Assembly (NCBI RefSeq): GCF_918698115.1
Contig: NZ_CAKKLV010000001.1
Coordinates: forward strand, 310,001-374,000
Reading direction: 5' to 3'
DNA from: Peribacillus sp. Bi96
GTDB taxonomy: Bacteria > Bacillota > Bacilli > Bacillales > DSM-1321
DNA: 64,000 bases
The translations under genes were made by a program, and so were the position numbers. Below the pieces are notes generated by a model. That model was not told where the DNA came from, ran no database searches, and was given only the letters and a program-made list of their open reading frames with translations. Positions 20,740-29,267 of this stretch are shown one piece after another (position 1 is the stretch's first letter; every line of letters starts with the position of its first letter).

Positions 20740-21711
20740 ATGCAAAAACTGTGTGAAAAGCCTTTGAAACTACTTAAACTAGAGGCATTAAGCAGGAGGT
20801 TAACAACAGACCATCCTAAACAGGAAAAGATAAGGAACGATTTGAGGAAAGTTCGTACAGGTTTTAACGGGGAACGGAGTATTGGAAATGAGTTAAATGA
20901 TCTTCCAAAAGAATATCAAGTATTACATGATTTGAGGTTGTGCCACGATGGGAGCCGTTTTTTTCAAATGGATTTCCTTTTAGTATCCCGGAAGTACTGC
21001 ATCATCATTGAAGTGAAAAACTTTGCGGGACTGCTCTATTTTGATCGTACCTATCCTCAATTGATTCGGACAAAAGATGGTCAGGAACAAGCTTATCTGG
21101 ATCCACTTATCCAGGTCGACGTGCAAAAATCCCGCCTAAAGAATTGGCTCACTTTTCATAAATTTCCTTTGCTGCCGATTGAAACACTCATTGCCAATGC
21201 AAACTCGAATACCATCGTTAGGACTACCCCTGGTTTCGCTCCCATTTTCAAGAAAATCACCGGAAAGGAAACGCTAATCTCCAAAATTCAAGCCCTAGAA
21301 GAAAAGTATCCTTCTGAGCAATTAACTCAAAGGCAGCGCAATAAACTTTCCAACACAATCCTCCAAAAAAACATTCCACATAATCCGGATATACTTCAGT
21401 GGTACCAATTCGATGAAACAGATTTGCTTAAAAGCGTTCAATGCCCGGAATGTGCAGCTTTCCAAATGCAATACCACTGGGGCAAATGGTCATGCTGTCA
21501 ATGTACTTGCGCATCCAAAAATGCCCACATTCAATCTCTTCGTGATTATGCTCTCCTCATAAATCCAAGGATTACGAATAAACAAGCACGGCTTTTTTTA
21601 CAAATTGATTCAATCGATATCATGCAACGAATGTTATCTGCCTTGGAACTGCCTTATTTGGGGCAATTTAAAAATAGAGTTTATAGTCTTGATGGATTAA
21701 TTCACGAGTAA
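20740..21711 (+). CDS. NERD-domain nuclease-like protein with C-terminal zinc ribbon
   Basis: 323 aa. A NERD domain (nuclease-related, restriction-endonuclease-like fold) spans about residues 42-160. GFNGERSIGNEL supplies the first Glu, QMDFLLVSRKYCIIIEVKNFAG supplies the D...ExK catalytic-type pattern, and a hydrophobic strand follows. A Cys cluster (CPECAAF...CCQCTC, about 231-256) looks like a zinc ribbon, then a helical tail. GGAGAAGGAGTG precedes the ATG at 20740 by about 10 bp. The last codons (ATT CAC GAG TAA) are the first unit of the downstream 21-bp array, so the repeat forms the C-terminus and stop. Substrate and function are unknown; NERD proteins are assumed to act on nucleic acids. 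Confidence 0.85.
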   Translation: MQKLCEKPLKLLKLEALSRRLTTDHPKQEKIRNDLRKVRTGFNGERSIGNELNDLPKEYQVLHDLRLCHDGSRFFQMDFLLVSRKYCIIIEVKNFAGLLYFDRTYPQLIRTKDGQEQAYLDPLIQVDVQKSRLKNWLTFHKFPLLPIETLIANANSNTIVRTTPGFAPIFKKITGKETLISKIQALEEKYPSEQLTQRQRNKLSNTILQKNIPHNPDILQWYQFDETDLLKSVQCPECAAFQMQYHWGKWSCCQCTCASKNAHIQSLRDYALLINPRITNKQARLFLQIDSIDIMQRMLSALELPYLGQFKNRVYSLDGLIHE

Positions 21712-21797
21712 ATCACCCAAATTCACGAGTAAATCACCCAAATTCACGAGTAAAGCACCCAAACCCACTGATAAACCACCCAAACTCACGGGTAAAC
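21701..21797. repeat. Second 21-bp repeat array, five units
   Basis: Cores start at 21701, 21722, 21743, 21764 (diverged, CCCACTGATAAA) and 21785 (CTCACGGGTAAA), exactly 21 bp apart. They have the same core as the larger array but a different linker (TCACCCAAA). The first unit overlaps the 3' end of the NERD gene. The following 100 bp up to the peptidase gene show nothing further. Confidence 0.93.
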
Positions 21798-21908
21798 CTC
21801 ATTGAACGTTCGATTATGATTTAAATATCCCCATTTAAGTAACATTCCACAATCTAGAATCGTAAATTAAAGTAAGGTTGAAAATAAATCAGCCAAGGAT
21901 GGAAAGTA

Positions 21909-23057
21909 GTGAGGGCTTTGAAGGATTTATTGTATGCAAAGAGGAAAGAGATGCTTCAATTGGTGGAGCAGCTAGTGAATATAGATAGTGGTTCTCGTAC
22001 AAAAAAGGGTATTGATGAAATTGGTTCGATTTTAAAAGCGAAATTTGAAAGTCTTGATTTTATCGTGAACGTCGTTGAGCAAAAGCATTATGGAAACCAG
22101 CTGGTCATTCAGCATCGTGACGCAAATCAACCGCATATTCTTGTAGTCGCACATATGGATACGGTATTTCCGGAGGGGACAGCGCAAAAACGTCCTTTTA
22201 AAGTAAAAGGGAATCGGGCATTCGGACCTGGTGTAGCAGATATGAAGGCTAGCTTGGTTGAACTTTTTTATGCGATCCTTTGCTTGAAACAGACGGGGCA
22301 GACAGGCTATAAGCATATCCAGATCATTCTCAATAGTGATGAAGAAATCGGGTCTCCGTCGTCCGCTTCACTCATCTCGGAAAAAGCGGTCAATAAAAAG
22401 TTTGCGTTAATTCTTGAACCGGCAAGGACGGATGGTTCACTAGTCACGGCAAGAAGGGGCTGCGGTCAATTTAAAGTGGATATTGTTGGGGTGGCCGCCC
22501 ACTCGGGGATCGAACCGGAAAAGGGCCGAAGTGCCGTTGAAGAATTGGCTCATAAGATCATCGCTTTACATCGTTTGAATGATAAAAAGGAAGGAATTAG
22601 CGTTAATGTCGGCATGATTGAAGGTGGTTCCGCAGTCAATATGATCGCTTCCCATGCGGCTGCCTTTGTGGATGTGCGGATTTCTGAAAAAAAGCAGGAA
22701 GATATCATTCTCAAACAAATGAAAAAAATCTGTGCCGAAACGTATATTCCAGGAACGAAAACGACATTAAGCGGGAAAATGGACCGGTCTCCCATGGAAA
22801 AGACTGAGAAAACGATCCTGCTTTTAGAGACGATCCGTCAAGCGGGGAAGGAAGTCGGAATCCCTATCACGGATACGGCCACGGGTGGAGGTTCGGATGC
22901 CTCCATTACCTCTGAATTGGGAATAGCGACGGTAGATGGACTCGGACCCATTGGAGGGAATGCACATGGTGAAGGTGAGTATTTGGAAATTCCAAGCCTG
23001 ACGGAACGGACACTTCTATTGGCGACTGTCCTTCAAAAATTATCAAAAATGACCTAG
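21909..23057 (+). CDS. M20 family metallopeptidase (carboxypeptidase G2-like)
   Basis: Zinc-dependent amidohydrolase/exopeptidase of 382 aa. Metal and catalytic motifs: HILVVAHMDTVFPEG (about residue 76), GPGVADMKAS (zinc Asp, about 110), DEEIGSPSS (general base Glu, about 142), and TGGGSDASIT and GNAHGEGEYLEI near the end. The dimerisation insert (GCGQFKVDIVGVAAHSGIEPEKGRSA) is typical of glutamate carboxypeptidases. The start is GTG at 21909, with AAGGATGGAAAG upstream. The substrate cannot be told from sequence. It stands alone after the repeat array. Confidence 0.88.
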   Translation: MRALKDLLYAKRKEMLQLVEQLVNIDSGSRTKKGIDEIGSILKAKFESLDFIVNVVEQKHYGNQLVIQHRDANQPHILVVAHMDTVFPEGTAQKRPFKVKGNRAFGPGVADMKASLVELFYAILCLKQTGQTGYKHIQIILNSDEEIGSPSSASLISEKAVNKKFALILEPARTDGSLVTARRGCGQFKVDIVGVAAHSGIEPEKGRSAVEELAHKIIALHRLNDKKEGISVNVGMIEGGSAVNMIASHAAAFVDVRISEKKQEDIILKQMKKICAETYIPGTKTTLSGKMDRSPMEKTEKTILLLETIRQAGKEVGIPITDTATGGGSDASITSELGIATVDGLGPIGGNAHGEGEYLEIPSLTERTLLLATVLQKLSKMT

Positions 23058-23091
23058 TATACTAATTCCGATTAGACTGCTCATATTTCGC

Positions 23092-23119
23092 TTGTCATAA
23101 ATGATGTTTATGATATATT
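23092..23119 (+). promoter_or_regulatory. Promoter of tcdA
   Basis: TTGTCA (23092-23097), a 16-bp spacer and TATATT (23114-23119), 50 bp before the start codon. Confidence 0.5.
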
Positions 23120-23168
23120 GTTAATTGGGAAGCTAAATAAGAACAGAATTTATTGGAGTTGAATATAT

Positions 23169-23930
23169 ATGCTACATCAGTTTTCACGAAATGAATTAGC
23201 AATTGGCAAGGAAGGCATCGATATATTGAAAAACACCACCGTCGCTGTCCTAGGGGTAGGCGGCGTGGGTTCTTTTTCCGCTGAAGCTTTGGCACGTACA
23301 GGTGTCGGCCGCATTATTCTTGTCGATAAAGACGATGTTGACATCACAAATGTAAACAGACAGATTCATGCTCTTTTATCAACAGTCGGTCAACCGAAGG
23401 CGGAATTGATGAAAAATCGAATTCAAGACATCAACCCCGATTGCGAAGTGATCTCTCTTAAAATGTTCTATACAGAAGAAACGTTTGAAGAATTCTTCAG
23501 TTATGGCCTGGACTATGTCATAGATGCATCCGATACGGTGATTTATAAGATGCATGTGATGAAGGAATGCTTGAAACGGAATATCAAGGTGATTTCAAGC
23601 ATGGGGGCAGCTAATAAAATGGACCCAACCCGTTTTCAAATTGCCGATATCTCCAAAACGCACACAGATCCGCTAGCTAAGGTCATTCGTACTAGATTAC
23701 GAAAAGAGGGCATCACAAAGGGAATTCCGGTTGTCTTCTCCGACGAAAGCCCGATTGTCATTCGTGAGGATGTCCGAAAGGAAGTCGGTAATGACGAGGC
23801 GAAAATCCGTAAAGCCCAAATGCCGCCATCTTCGAATGCCTTCGTCCCATCTGTAGCTGGCTTAATTGCAGCGAGCTGGGTGATCAATGATATTTTAAAA
23901 GACATTGAAGTTCGCCGTGTAAACGATTGA
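23169..23930 (+). CDS. tcdA: TcdA, tRNA threonylcarbamoyladenosine dehydratase
   Basis: E1-like (ThiF/MoeB fold) ATP-dependent enzyme that cyclises t6A37 of ANN-decoding tRNAs to ct6A. It is 253 aa. The nucleotide-binding motif VLGVGGVGSFSAEALARTGVG is at about 29-49, then DVDITNVNRQ and DASDTV. Lys/Arg residues typical of the family follow. GGAGTTG precedes the ATG. B. subtilis has the homologue (yrvM) next to aspS and 6S RNA; here the repeat/NERD/M20 block has been inserted between them. Confidence 0.93.
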   Translation: MLHQFSRNELAIGKEGIDILKNTTVAVLGVGGVGSFSAEALARTGVGRIILVDKDDVDITNVNRQIHALLSTVGQPKAELMKNRIQDINPDCEVISLKMFYTEETFEEFFSYGLDYVIDASDTVIYKMHVMKECLKRNIKVISSMGAANKMDPTRFQIADISKTHTDPLAKVIRTRLRKEGITKGIPVVFSDESPIVIREDVRKEVGNDEAKIRKAQMPPSSNAFVPSVAGLIAASWVINDILKDIEVRRVND

Positions 23931-23940
23931 TTTACTGCTG

Positions 23941-23968
23941 ACTGACTCTATACAGGGTCAGTTTTTTT
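23941..23968 (+). terminator. Terminator after tcdA
   Basis: ACTGACTCT / AGGGTCAGT nine-bp stem followed by seven T. Confidence 0.9.
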
Positions 23969-24019
23969 GTTTGAAAATAGTAGATATTCCCTCATATTAA
24001 CTTTTTTATCCATATCATA

Positions 24020-24048
24020 TAGACGGGGTCGAAAGAATGAGATAAACT
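24020..24048 (+). promoter_or_regulatory. Promoter of the first liv operon
   Basis: TAGACG (24020-24025), 17 bp, TAAACT (24043-24048). The same two hexamers with the same spacing occur before the second liv operon (29125-29153), although the surrounding bases differ, which supports their being functional. Confidence 0.65.
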
Positions 24049-24088
24049 ATTTTCAGAATATTATTTTTATTTTGATATTCTGAATATT
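24048..24088 (+). promoter_or_regulatory. Two CodY-like boxes in the first liv promoter
   Basis: TATTTTCAGAATATT (24048-24062) differs from the CodY consensus AATTTTCWGAAAATT at two positions. GATATTCTGAATATT (24074-24088) differs at three. They also form an inverted repeat CAGAATAT/ATATTCTG. They overlap or follow the -10 region, a repressing position. CodY senses branched-chain amino acids, which fits a branched-chain amino-acid importer. Confidence 0.6.
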
Positions 24089-24119
24089 AAAAGAAGCATA
24101 CAAAACAAGGGGGTTTCAA

Positions 24120-25307
24120 ATGAAGAAGAAAAAGCTAGCAGGAGTGTTTCTATCACTTTCATTGGTTGCTGGGGCACTGGCAGGTTGTAATGGAGATTCG
24201 AAAACTAGCAGTTCAGGTGGGGGTTCATCCGATTCGGGTGACACAATTAAAATTGGGGCCAACCTTGAATTGTCTGGAGGTACGGCATCATTCGGCCAAT
24301 CGGCTGCCGATGGTTTGAAACTGGCCATCGATGAAATTAATAAAGAAGGTATCAATGGTAAAAAATTAGAAATCGTTAAGGTTGATAATAAATCAGATGC
24401 AGCAGAAGCTACCAGCGGTTCGATTAAGTTAGTCAGTCAGGACAAGGTTGTGGCTGTAGTCGGATCAGCTACAAGCACAAACACATTGGCACAGGTCCAG
24501 GTGGCGCAGGATAATAAAGTTCCTCTACTCACACCAACTGCAACAAATCCCGATATCACCAATAAAGCCGGAAAATTAAATGATTATGTGTTCAGAACAT
24601 GCTTTATCGATCCATTCCAAGGAACGGTGGCCGCTAATTTCGCATCTGACGAAATAGGGGCGAAGACGGCTGCAATCTATGTGGATAGCGCAAGTGACTA
24701 TTCTAAAGGATTGGCCGCTGCGTTTAAAGAAGCGTTTACTGCCAAGGGCGGTAAAATCGTCGCAGAAGAAGCATATGTTACAAAAGATACTGATTTCCGC
24801 TCTACATTGACACGCATCAAATCCGCAAAACCAGAATTCGTTTTCCTTCCTGGCTACTATGAAGAAGTCGGATTGATCTTAAAACAGGCGCGTGAAGACG
24901 GCATAGATCTTCCATTCATGGGTGGAGACGGCTGGGATTCCCCGAAAGTCGTTGAAATTGCCGGAGCGGAAGCGCTAAAAAATACTTATATCACCAATCA
25001 CTATTCACCAGAAGATGAAGATGCAAAAATCCAGGATTTCGTTGCTGCCTTCAAAAAGGAATATAATAAAACACCGGATGCTTTTGCCGCGCTTGGCTAT
25101 GACACTGGGTACTACCTGGCTGATGCCATCAAAAGATCTGGGGATGCCTCTCCCGAAAAAATCAGACAAGCATTGGAAGAAGTCAAGGATCTTCAATTAG
25201 TTTCCGGAACGCTGAACCTTGATGAAAATCATGATCCTATCAAATCAGCCACCATCTTGGAATATGTAGATGGTAAACAAACATTCAAGACAAAAATCAA
25301 TCCATAA
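24120..25307 (+). CDS. livJ: Branched-chain amino-acid ABC transporter substrate-binding lipoprotein (copy 1)
   Basis: Periplasmic-binding-fold receptor (LivJ/BraC, type I) of 395 aa, tethered by the lipobox LAGC (Cys at about residue 23) after a KKKK signal peptide. A Gly/Ser-rich linker is followed by TIKIGANLELSGGTASFGQSAADGLKLAIDEIN. GSATSTNTLAQVQVAQ and the RTCFIDPFQGTVAAN block are family-typical. AAGGGGG lies upstream of the ATG. It heads livHMGF. The second receptor at 29268 is very similar throughout, so the pair comes from duplication. Confidence 0.95.
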   Translation: MKKKKLAGVFLSLSLVAGALAGCNGDSKTSSSGGGSSDSGDTIKIGANLELSGGTASFGQSAADGLKLAIDEINKEGINGKKLEIVKVDNKSDAAEATSGSIKLVSQDKVVAVVGSATSTNTLAQVQVAQDNKVPLLTPTATNPDITNKAGKLNDYVFRTCFIDPFQGTVAANFASDEIGAKTAAIYVDSASDYSKGLAAAFKEAFTAKGGKIVAEEAYVTKDTDFRSTLTRIKSAKPEFVFLPGYYEEVGLILKQAREDGIDLPFMGGDGWDSPKVVEIAGAEALKNTYITNHYSPEDEDAKIQDFVAAFKKEYNKTPDAFAALGYDTGYYLADAIKRSGDASPEKIRQALEEVKDLQLVSGTLNLDENHDPIKSATILEYVDGKQTFKTKINP

Positions 25308-25384
25308 TACCTTATGTGGATAGGGGGGCATATTCCCCCTATTCTATATTCACTTAAAAAACACCTTATCGGGGAGAGTGCAAT

Positions 25385-26263
25385 ATGGAACTGATTCAGC
25401 AATTGGTAAATGGCATTTCACTCGGCAGCATCTATGCGTTGATCGCCCTTGGTTATACGATGGTATACGGGATCGTCAAGCTGATAAATTTCGCCCATGG
25501 CGACGTATTCATGGTTGGTTCATTTGTTGGATTTTACGCCATTACGGTAATGGACTTATCCTTCATCTCGGCTTTATTGATTTCGATGTTCACTTGTGCC
25601 ATTTTTGGTGTGTTAATTGAAAGAATTGCTTATAAACCTCTTCGTAATGCAACACGGATTGCGGCCTTGATAACGGCCATCGGTGTTTCCCTTCTAATAG
25701 AAAATGGGCTGATTTACATCCGGGGCGCTCAGCCGGAAGCCTATCCAAACAATGTCCTTCCGATGGATAAACTCGATATTTTCGGAGTTTCCATCAGCAG
25801 TCAATCGATATTGATCTTATCTGTATCCATCATATTAATGATCATCCTACAATTTGTTGTCCATAAAACCAAAATCGGCAAAGCGATGCGTGCCGTTTCA
25901 TTCGATTCCGAAGCGGCTAAGCTTATGGGAATCAATGTGAATAATACGATTTCAGCTACATTCGCCATCGGTTCGGCCCTGGCAGGAGCAGCCGGTGTCA
26001 TTTTTGGAATCTACTATATAAAAATCGAGCCGCTAATGGGTGTTCTTCCAGGCCTTAAAGCATTTGTTGCAGCCGTGTTGGGCGGCATCGGCATTATTCC
26101 GGGAGCGATGGTCGGCGGACTGTTGCTTGGAGTCATCGAGGCTTTGGTCAGTGCAGCCGGTTACTCATTATGGCGTGATGGTGTGGCTTTTATCGTTCTT
26201 ATCTTGATTTTGATTTTCTTGCCGCAGGGACTATTCGGTAAAAATAAAAGAGAAAAAGTATAA
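25385..26263 (+). CDS. livH: LivH, branched-chain amino-acid permease (copy 1)
   Basis: Integral membrane permease of 292 aa with about eight helices. The N-terminus (LVNGISLGSIYALIALGYTMVYGIVKLINFAHGD) is the LivH signature, and GLKAFVAAVLGGIGIIPGAMVGG near 225-247 is the cytoplasmic loop that contacts the ATPases. GGGGAGAG precedes the ATG. Partner of LivM in the channel. Confidence 0.96.
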   Translation: MELIQQLVNGISLGSIYALIALGYTMVYGIVKLINFAHGDVFMVGSFVGFYAITVMDLSFISALLISMFTCAIFGVLIERIAYKPLRNATRIAALITAIGVSLLIENGLIYIRGAQPEAYPNNVLPMDKLDIFGVSISSQSILILSVSIILMIILQFVVHKTKIGKAMRAVSFDSEAAKLMGINVNNTISATFAIGSALAGAAGVIFGIYYIKIEPLMGVLPGLKAFVAAVLGGIGIIPGAMVGGLLLGVIEALVSAAGYSLWRDGVAFIVLILILIFLPQGLFGKNKREKV

Positions 26264-26276
26264 GGGAGACAAGGCG

Positions 26277-27248
26277 ATGACTACTTTAAAGAATTCAAAG
26301 GGTTTTTGGCTCTCGATCGTGCTCGCACTTATTTTTTTCGGAATCATGCAGTTCTCCATTTCAAGCGGTATGCTCAATCCATTTTATATCAATACACTCA
26401 TGTTCATCGGGATCAATATCATGCTCGCAACGAGCCTTCATTTAATCATTGGAATAACCGGGCAATTCTCGATCGGACATGCAGGGTTTTTAGCGGTAGG
26501 GGCCTATGCTTCGGCCGTAATGACAATGAAGCTGGAATTGCCTTTCATCATAGCCATATTGGCTGGCGGCATCATCGCCGCTGCTGCCGGTATGGTGATT
26601 GGGATACCGAGCTTACGTCTGAAGGGGGATTACTTGGCGATAGCAACACTCGGTTTTGGTGAAATTGTCCGGATCGTCCTATTGAATATTGAATATGTAG
26701 GCGGGGCAAGCGGAATGCAGGTATCCCATCTGACTACCTGGCCATGGGTATTTGCCTGTGTCATGATCACCGTTATCGTCATCCGTAATTTCACCAATTC
26801 GACTCACGGACGTGCATGCATATCCGTAAGGGAAGACGAAACGGCCGCAGATGCAATGGGCATCAATACCACCTATTACAAAGTGGCGGCTTTCGTCATC
26901 GGCGCGTTTTTTGCCGGAGTTGCCGGATCGCTTTATGCCCATAATTTCTATATTATCCAGCCATCGAATTTCGGTTTTCTAAAATCCTTCGATATTTTGA
27001 TTTTCGTTGTCCTCGGCGGACTTGGAAGTCTGTCAGGTTCAGTTTTGGCGGCAATTTTACTGACGATCGTAACAACATTCCTTCAGGATTATCCGGAAAC
27101 GAGGATGATCATTTACAGTCTTGTCCTGATCTTGATGATGATATTCCGCCCGCAGGGTTTAATGGGGACAAGAGAAATCTCGACACTGTTCACCCATAAA
27201 AAGACGAAAGGGGGCAAAAAGGATGGAAGCCACAATACCGTTGCTTAA
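26277..27248 (+). CDS. livM: LivM, branched-chain amino-acid permease (copy 1)
   Basis: Second permease subunit, 323 aa, with about nine helices. ITGQFSIGHAGFLAVGAYASAV and the IPSLRLKGDYLAIATLGFGEI block identify LivM; the loop SFDILIFVVLGGLGSLSGSV is the ATPase contact. Its 3' end overlaps livG by 26 bases in another frame, indicating coupled translation. The C-terminus is charged (THKKTKGGKKDGS) and coincides with the livG ribosome-binding site. Confidence 0.96.
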   Translation: MTTLKNSKGFWLSIVLALIFFGIMQFSISSGMLNPFYINTLMFIGINIMLATSLHLIIGITGQFSIGHAGFLAVGAYASAVMTMKLELPFIIAILAGGIIAAAAGMVIGIPSLRLKGDYLAIATLGFGEIVRIVLLNIEYVGGASGMQVSHLTTWPWVFACVMITVIVIRNFTNSTHGRACISVREDETAADAMGINTTYYKVAAFVIGAFFAGVAGSLYAHNFYIIQPSNFGFLKSFDILIFVVLGGLGSLSGSVLAAILLTIVTTFLQDYPETRMIIYSLVLILMMIFRPQGLMGTREISTLFTHKKTKGGKKDGSHNTVA

Positions 27249-28002
27249 AGTAGATTCGGTTGGTATCCGTTTTGGTGGATTGAAAGCCGTATCGGATGTG
27301 AACGTGGAATTATTTCCAGGGGAACTTGTTGGACTGATCGGACCGAATGGAGCTGGGAAAACGACCTTTTTCAATTTGTTGACGGGCGTGTATGTCCCTA
27401 CAGAAGGAACGATTGCCTTAAATGGGGAAAATCTAAAAAAACAGCCGCCTTATAAAATTACGAGAAAAGGAATCTCGAGGACCTTTCAAAATATCCGCCT
27501 TTTCAGTGAGCTATCTGTGATCGATAACGTAAAGGTTGCGTACCACTCACTTGCCAAGCATGCGATTGTAAGCTCCATATTCAGGTTGTCGGGACATTTT
27601 TCCGGGGAGAAGGATATGGATGAAAAGGCGTTGGAATTCTTGAGGATTTTCAACTTGGACCATTTTAAAGATGAAAAAGCGAAGAACCTTCCATACGGGC
27701 AGCAAAGGCGGCTGGAAATTGCACGAGCTCTTGCGGCAAATCCGAAACTTCTTTTATTGGACGAACCTGCAGCCGGGATGAACCCGCATGAAACGAAAGA
27801 ATTGATGAATCTCATTGCTTTTATCCGGAAGGAATTCAATCTTACCGTCTTACTGATCGAACATGATATGTCGTTGGTCATGGGGGTATGCGAGCGGATT
27901 TATGTGCTTGATCATGGACAGCTTATCGCTCACGGAAAGCCGGGAGAAATTCGTAACGATCCAAAAGTTATCGAAGCGTATCTCGGCGAGGAGGTTTTAT
28001 GA
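27223..28002 (+). CDS. livG: LivG, branched-chain amino-acid transporter ATPase (copy 1)
   Basis: ABC ATPase of 259 aa. Walker A GPNGAGKTTFF (about 38-48), signature LPYGQQRRLEIARAL in the LivG form without the usual LSGGQ, Walker B LLLLDEPAAGMN (about 173-184), and switch His in LIEHDM. AAAGGGGGCAAAAAGG before ATG 27223 lies inside livM. It pairs with LivF to power the LivHM channel. Confidence 0.96.
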   Translation: MEATIPLLKVDSVGIRFGGLKAVSDVNVELFPGELVGLIGPNGAGKTTFFNLLTGVYVPTEGTIALNGENLKKQPPYKITRKGISRTFQNIRLFSELSVIDNVKVAYHSLAKHAIVSSIFRLSGHFSGEKDMDEKALEFLRIFNLDHFKDEKAKNLPYGQQRRLEIARALAANPKLLLLDEPAAGMNPHETKELMNLIAFIRKEFNLTVLLIEHDMSLVMGVCERIYVLDHGQLIAHGKPGEIRNDPKVIEAYLGEEVL

Positions 28003-28709
28003 TGCTGAAAATTGAGGACATCAATGTGTATTACGGGAACATCCAAGCGCTAAAAGGGGTTTCCATGGAGATTAACAAAGGGGAAATCGTCACTTTGATC
28101 GGAGCGAACGGAGCGGGGAAAAGCACGTTGCTCAAAACGATTTCCGGACTGTTAAAACCTAAGCAGGGAAAGGTTTTATTCGAAGGAGATCCCATTGGAG
28201 GAAAAGCAGCACAGTCCATCGTAAAAATGGGCATATCCCATGTACCTGAAGGCCGCCGTGTCTTTGCCAATATGACCGTGGCTGAAAATCTAGAGCTTGG
28301 AGCCTATTTACGAAAAGACAAAGAGGGCATTAAAAAAGATATGGGAAAGGTTTATGAGTTGTTTCCGAGGCTGCTGGAGAGAATCAAACAACAGGCTGGC
28401 ACACTATCAGGTGGTGAACAGCAGATGCTTGCAATGGGCCGCGCTTTAATGGCGAAACCACGTTTATTACTGCTTGATGAGCCTTCCATGGGACTTGCAC
28501 CGCTGCTGGTGAAGCAAATATTCAACATCATTCAGGAAATAAGTGAGATTGGTACAACCATCCTTTTAGTCGAGCAAAACGCCAACCTTGCTTTATCCAT
28601 TGCCGATCGTGCTTATGTTGTTGAAACCGGAAGAATTGTCCTCTCGGGCAAAGCCGAGGACCTTACATCAAGTGAAGAAATTAAAATGGCTTATTTAGGA
28701 GGCCATTAA
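28002..28709 (+). CDS. livF: LivF, branched-chain amino-acid transporter ATPase (copy 1)
   Basis: ABC ATPase of about 235 aa: Walker A GANGAGKSTLL, signature LSGGEQQMLAMGRAL, Walker B LLLLDEPSMGLAP. Two adjacent ATGs (27999 and 28002) exist. The second is preferred because it is 8 bp from GGAGG and matches the single start of copy 2. It overlaps the livG stop codon. A terminator overlaps its own stop. Confidence 0.95.
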   Translation: MLKIEDINVYYGNIQALKGVSMEINKGEIVTLIGANGAGKSTLLKTISGLLKPKQGKVLFEGDPIGGKAAQSIVKMGISHVPEGRRVFANMTVAENLELGAYLRKDKEGIKKDMGKVYELFPRLLERIKQQAGTLSGGEQQMLAMGRALMAKPRLLLLDEPSMGLAPLLVKQIFNIIQEISEIGTTILLVEQNANLALSIADRAYVVETGRIVLSGKAEDLTSSEEIKMAYLGGH

Positions 28710-28732
28710 AACCGCCGTTTGGCGGTTTTTTT
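28708..28732 (+). terminator. Terminator of the first liv operon
   Basis: AACCGCC-GTTT-GGCGGTT followed by a run of T; overlaps the livF stop codon. The next 390 bp are very AT-rich with no gene until the second liv promoter. Confidence 0.9.
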
Positions 28733-29124
28733 GTGTAGAATCGATGATTGAATTATGCAAAATATATGAAACGGAATAAAAATACCAAGAAGTTTCATGC
28801 AGCATTTTATACATCCGAGATAGTATTATTCAATTTTAATATAGGAATTAAGACTAAAAAAGAAGAAATGAACTGGGGTTAATTCCCTAACTATATGCTT
28901 GTATTTTGGTAAAAATGTTATAAATAGGATGGACAAAAAGGGAGAATGAATAAAATTTTTCGAGAATAAAATAAGGGTTTTGCAATATTAATATAATTAA
29001 ATTATCAGTTTTTTCTGATTTTATCCTTTATTTACGCAATATTTAAAATATATAGATATAAAAATGACAGCGTGCTATCTGTGAAAAATATCCTATTTAA
29101 CGAAATCTTCTCGTAATTATTGTA

Positions 29125-29168
29125 TAGACGGAATGAAAATTATGCGGTAAACTATTTTTCGAAATATT
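29125..29168 (+). promoter_or_regulatory. Promoter of the second liv operon with a degenerate CodY-like site
   Basis: TAGACG (29125-29130), 17 bp, TAAACT (29148-29153), the same pair and spacing as in copy 1. Immediately after it comes TATTTTTCGAAATATT (29153-29168). Relative to copy 1 the central CAG has become CG, so the CodY core CWG is broken. A 115-bp leader precedes the start codon. Confidence 0.55.
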
Positions 29169-29267
29169 AATTTAATTTAAAAAATTTCATCTAATCAATT
29201 TTTTCTGGGGCGTCTTGAATAAATATTCATGCATCAGAGCGATGATTACAAAATGGAGGGATTATTT

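Noticed and set aside
19817..20745. Two long minus-strand open frames (278 and 307 aa) of FTREFAL- or LLVSLRY-type heptads across the array
   Set aside because: They follow from a 21-bp unit that lacks stops in those frames, have no convincing ribosome-binding site or start, and are low-complexity in two frames at once.
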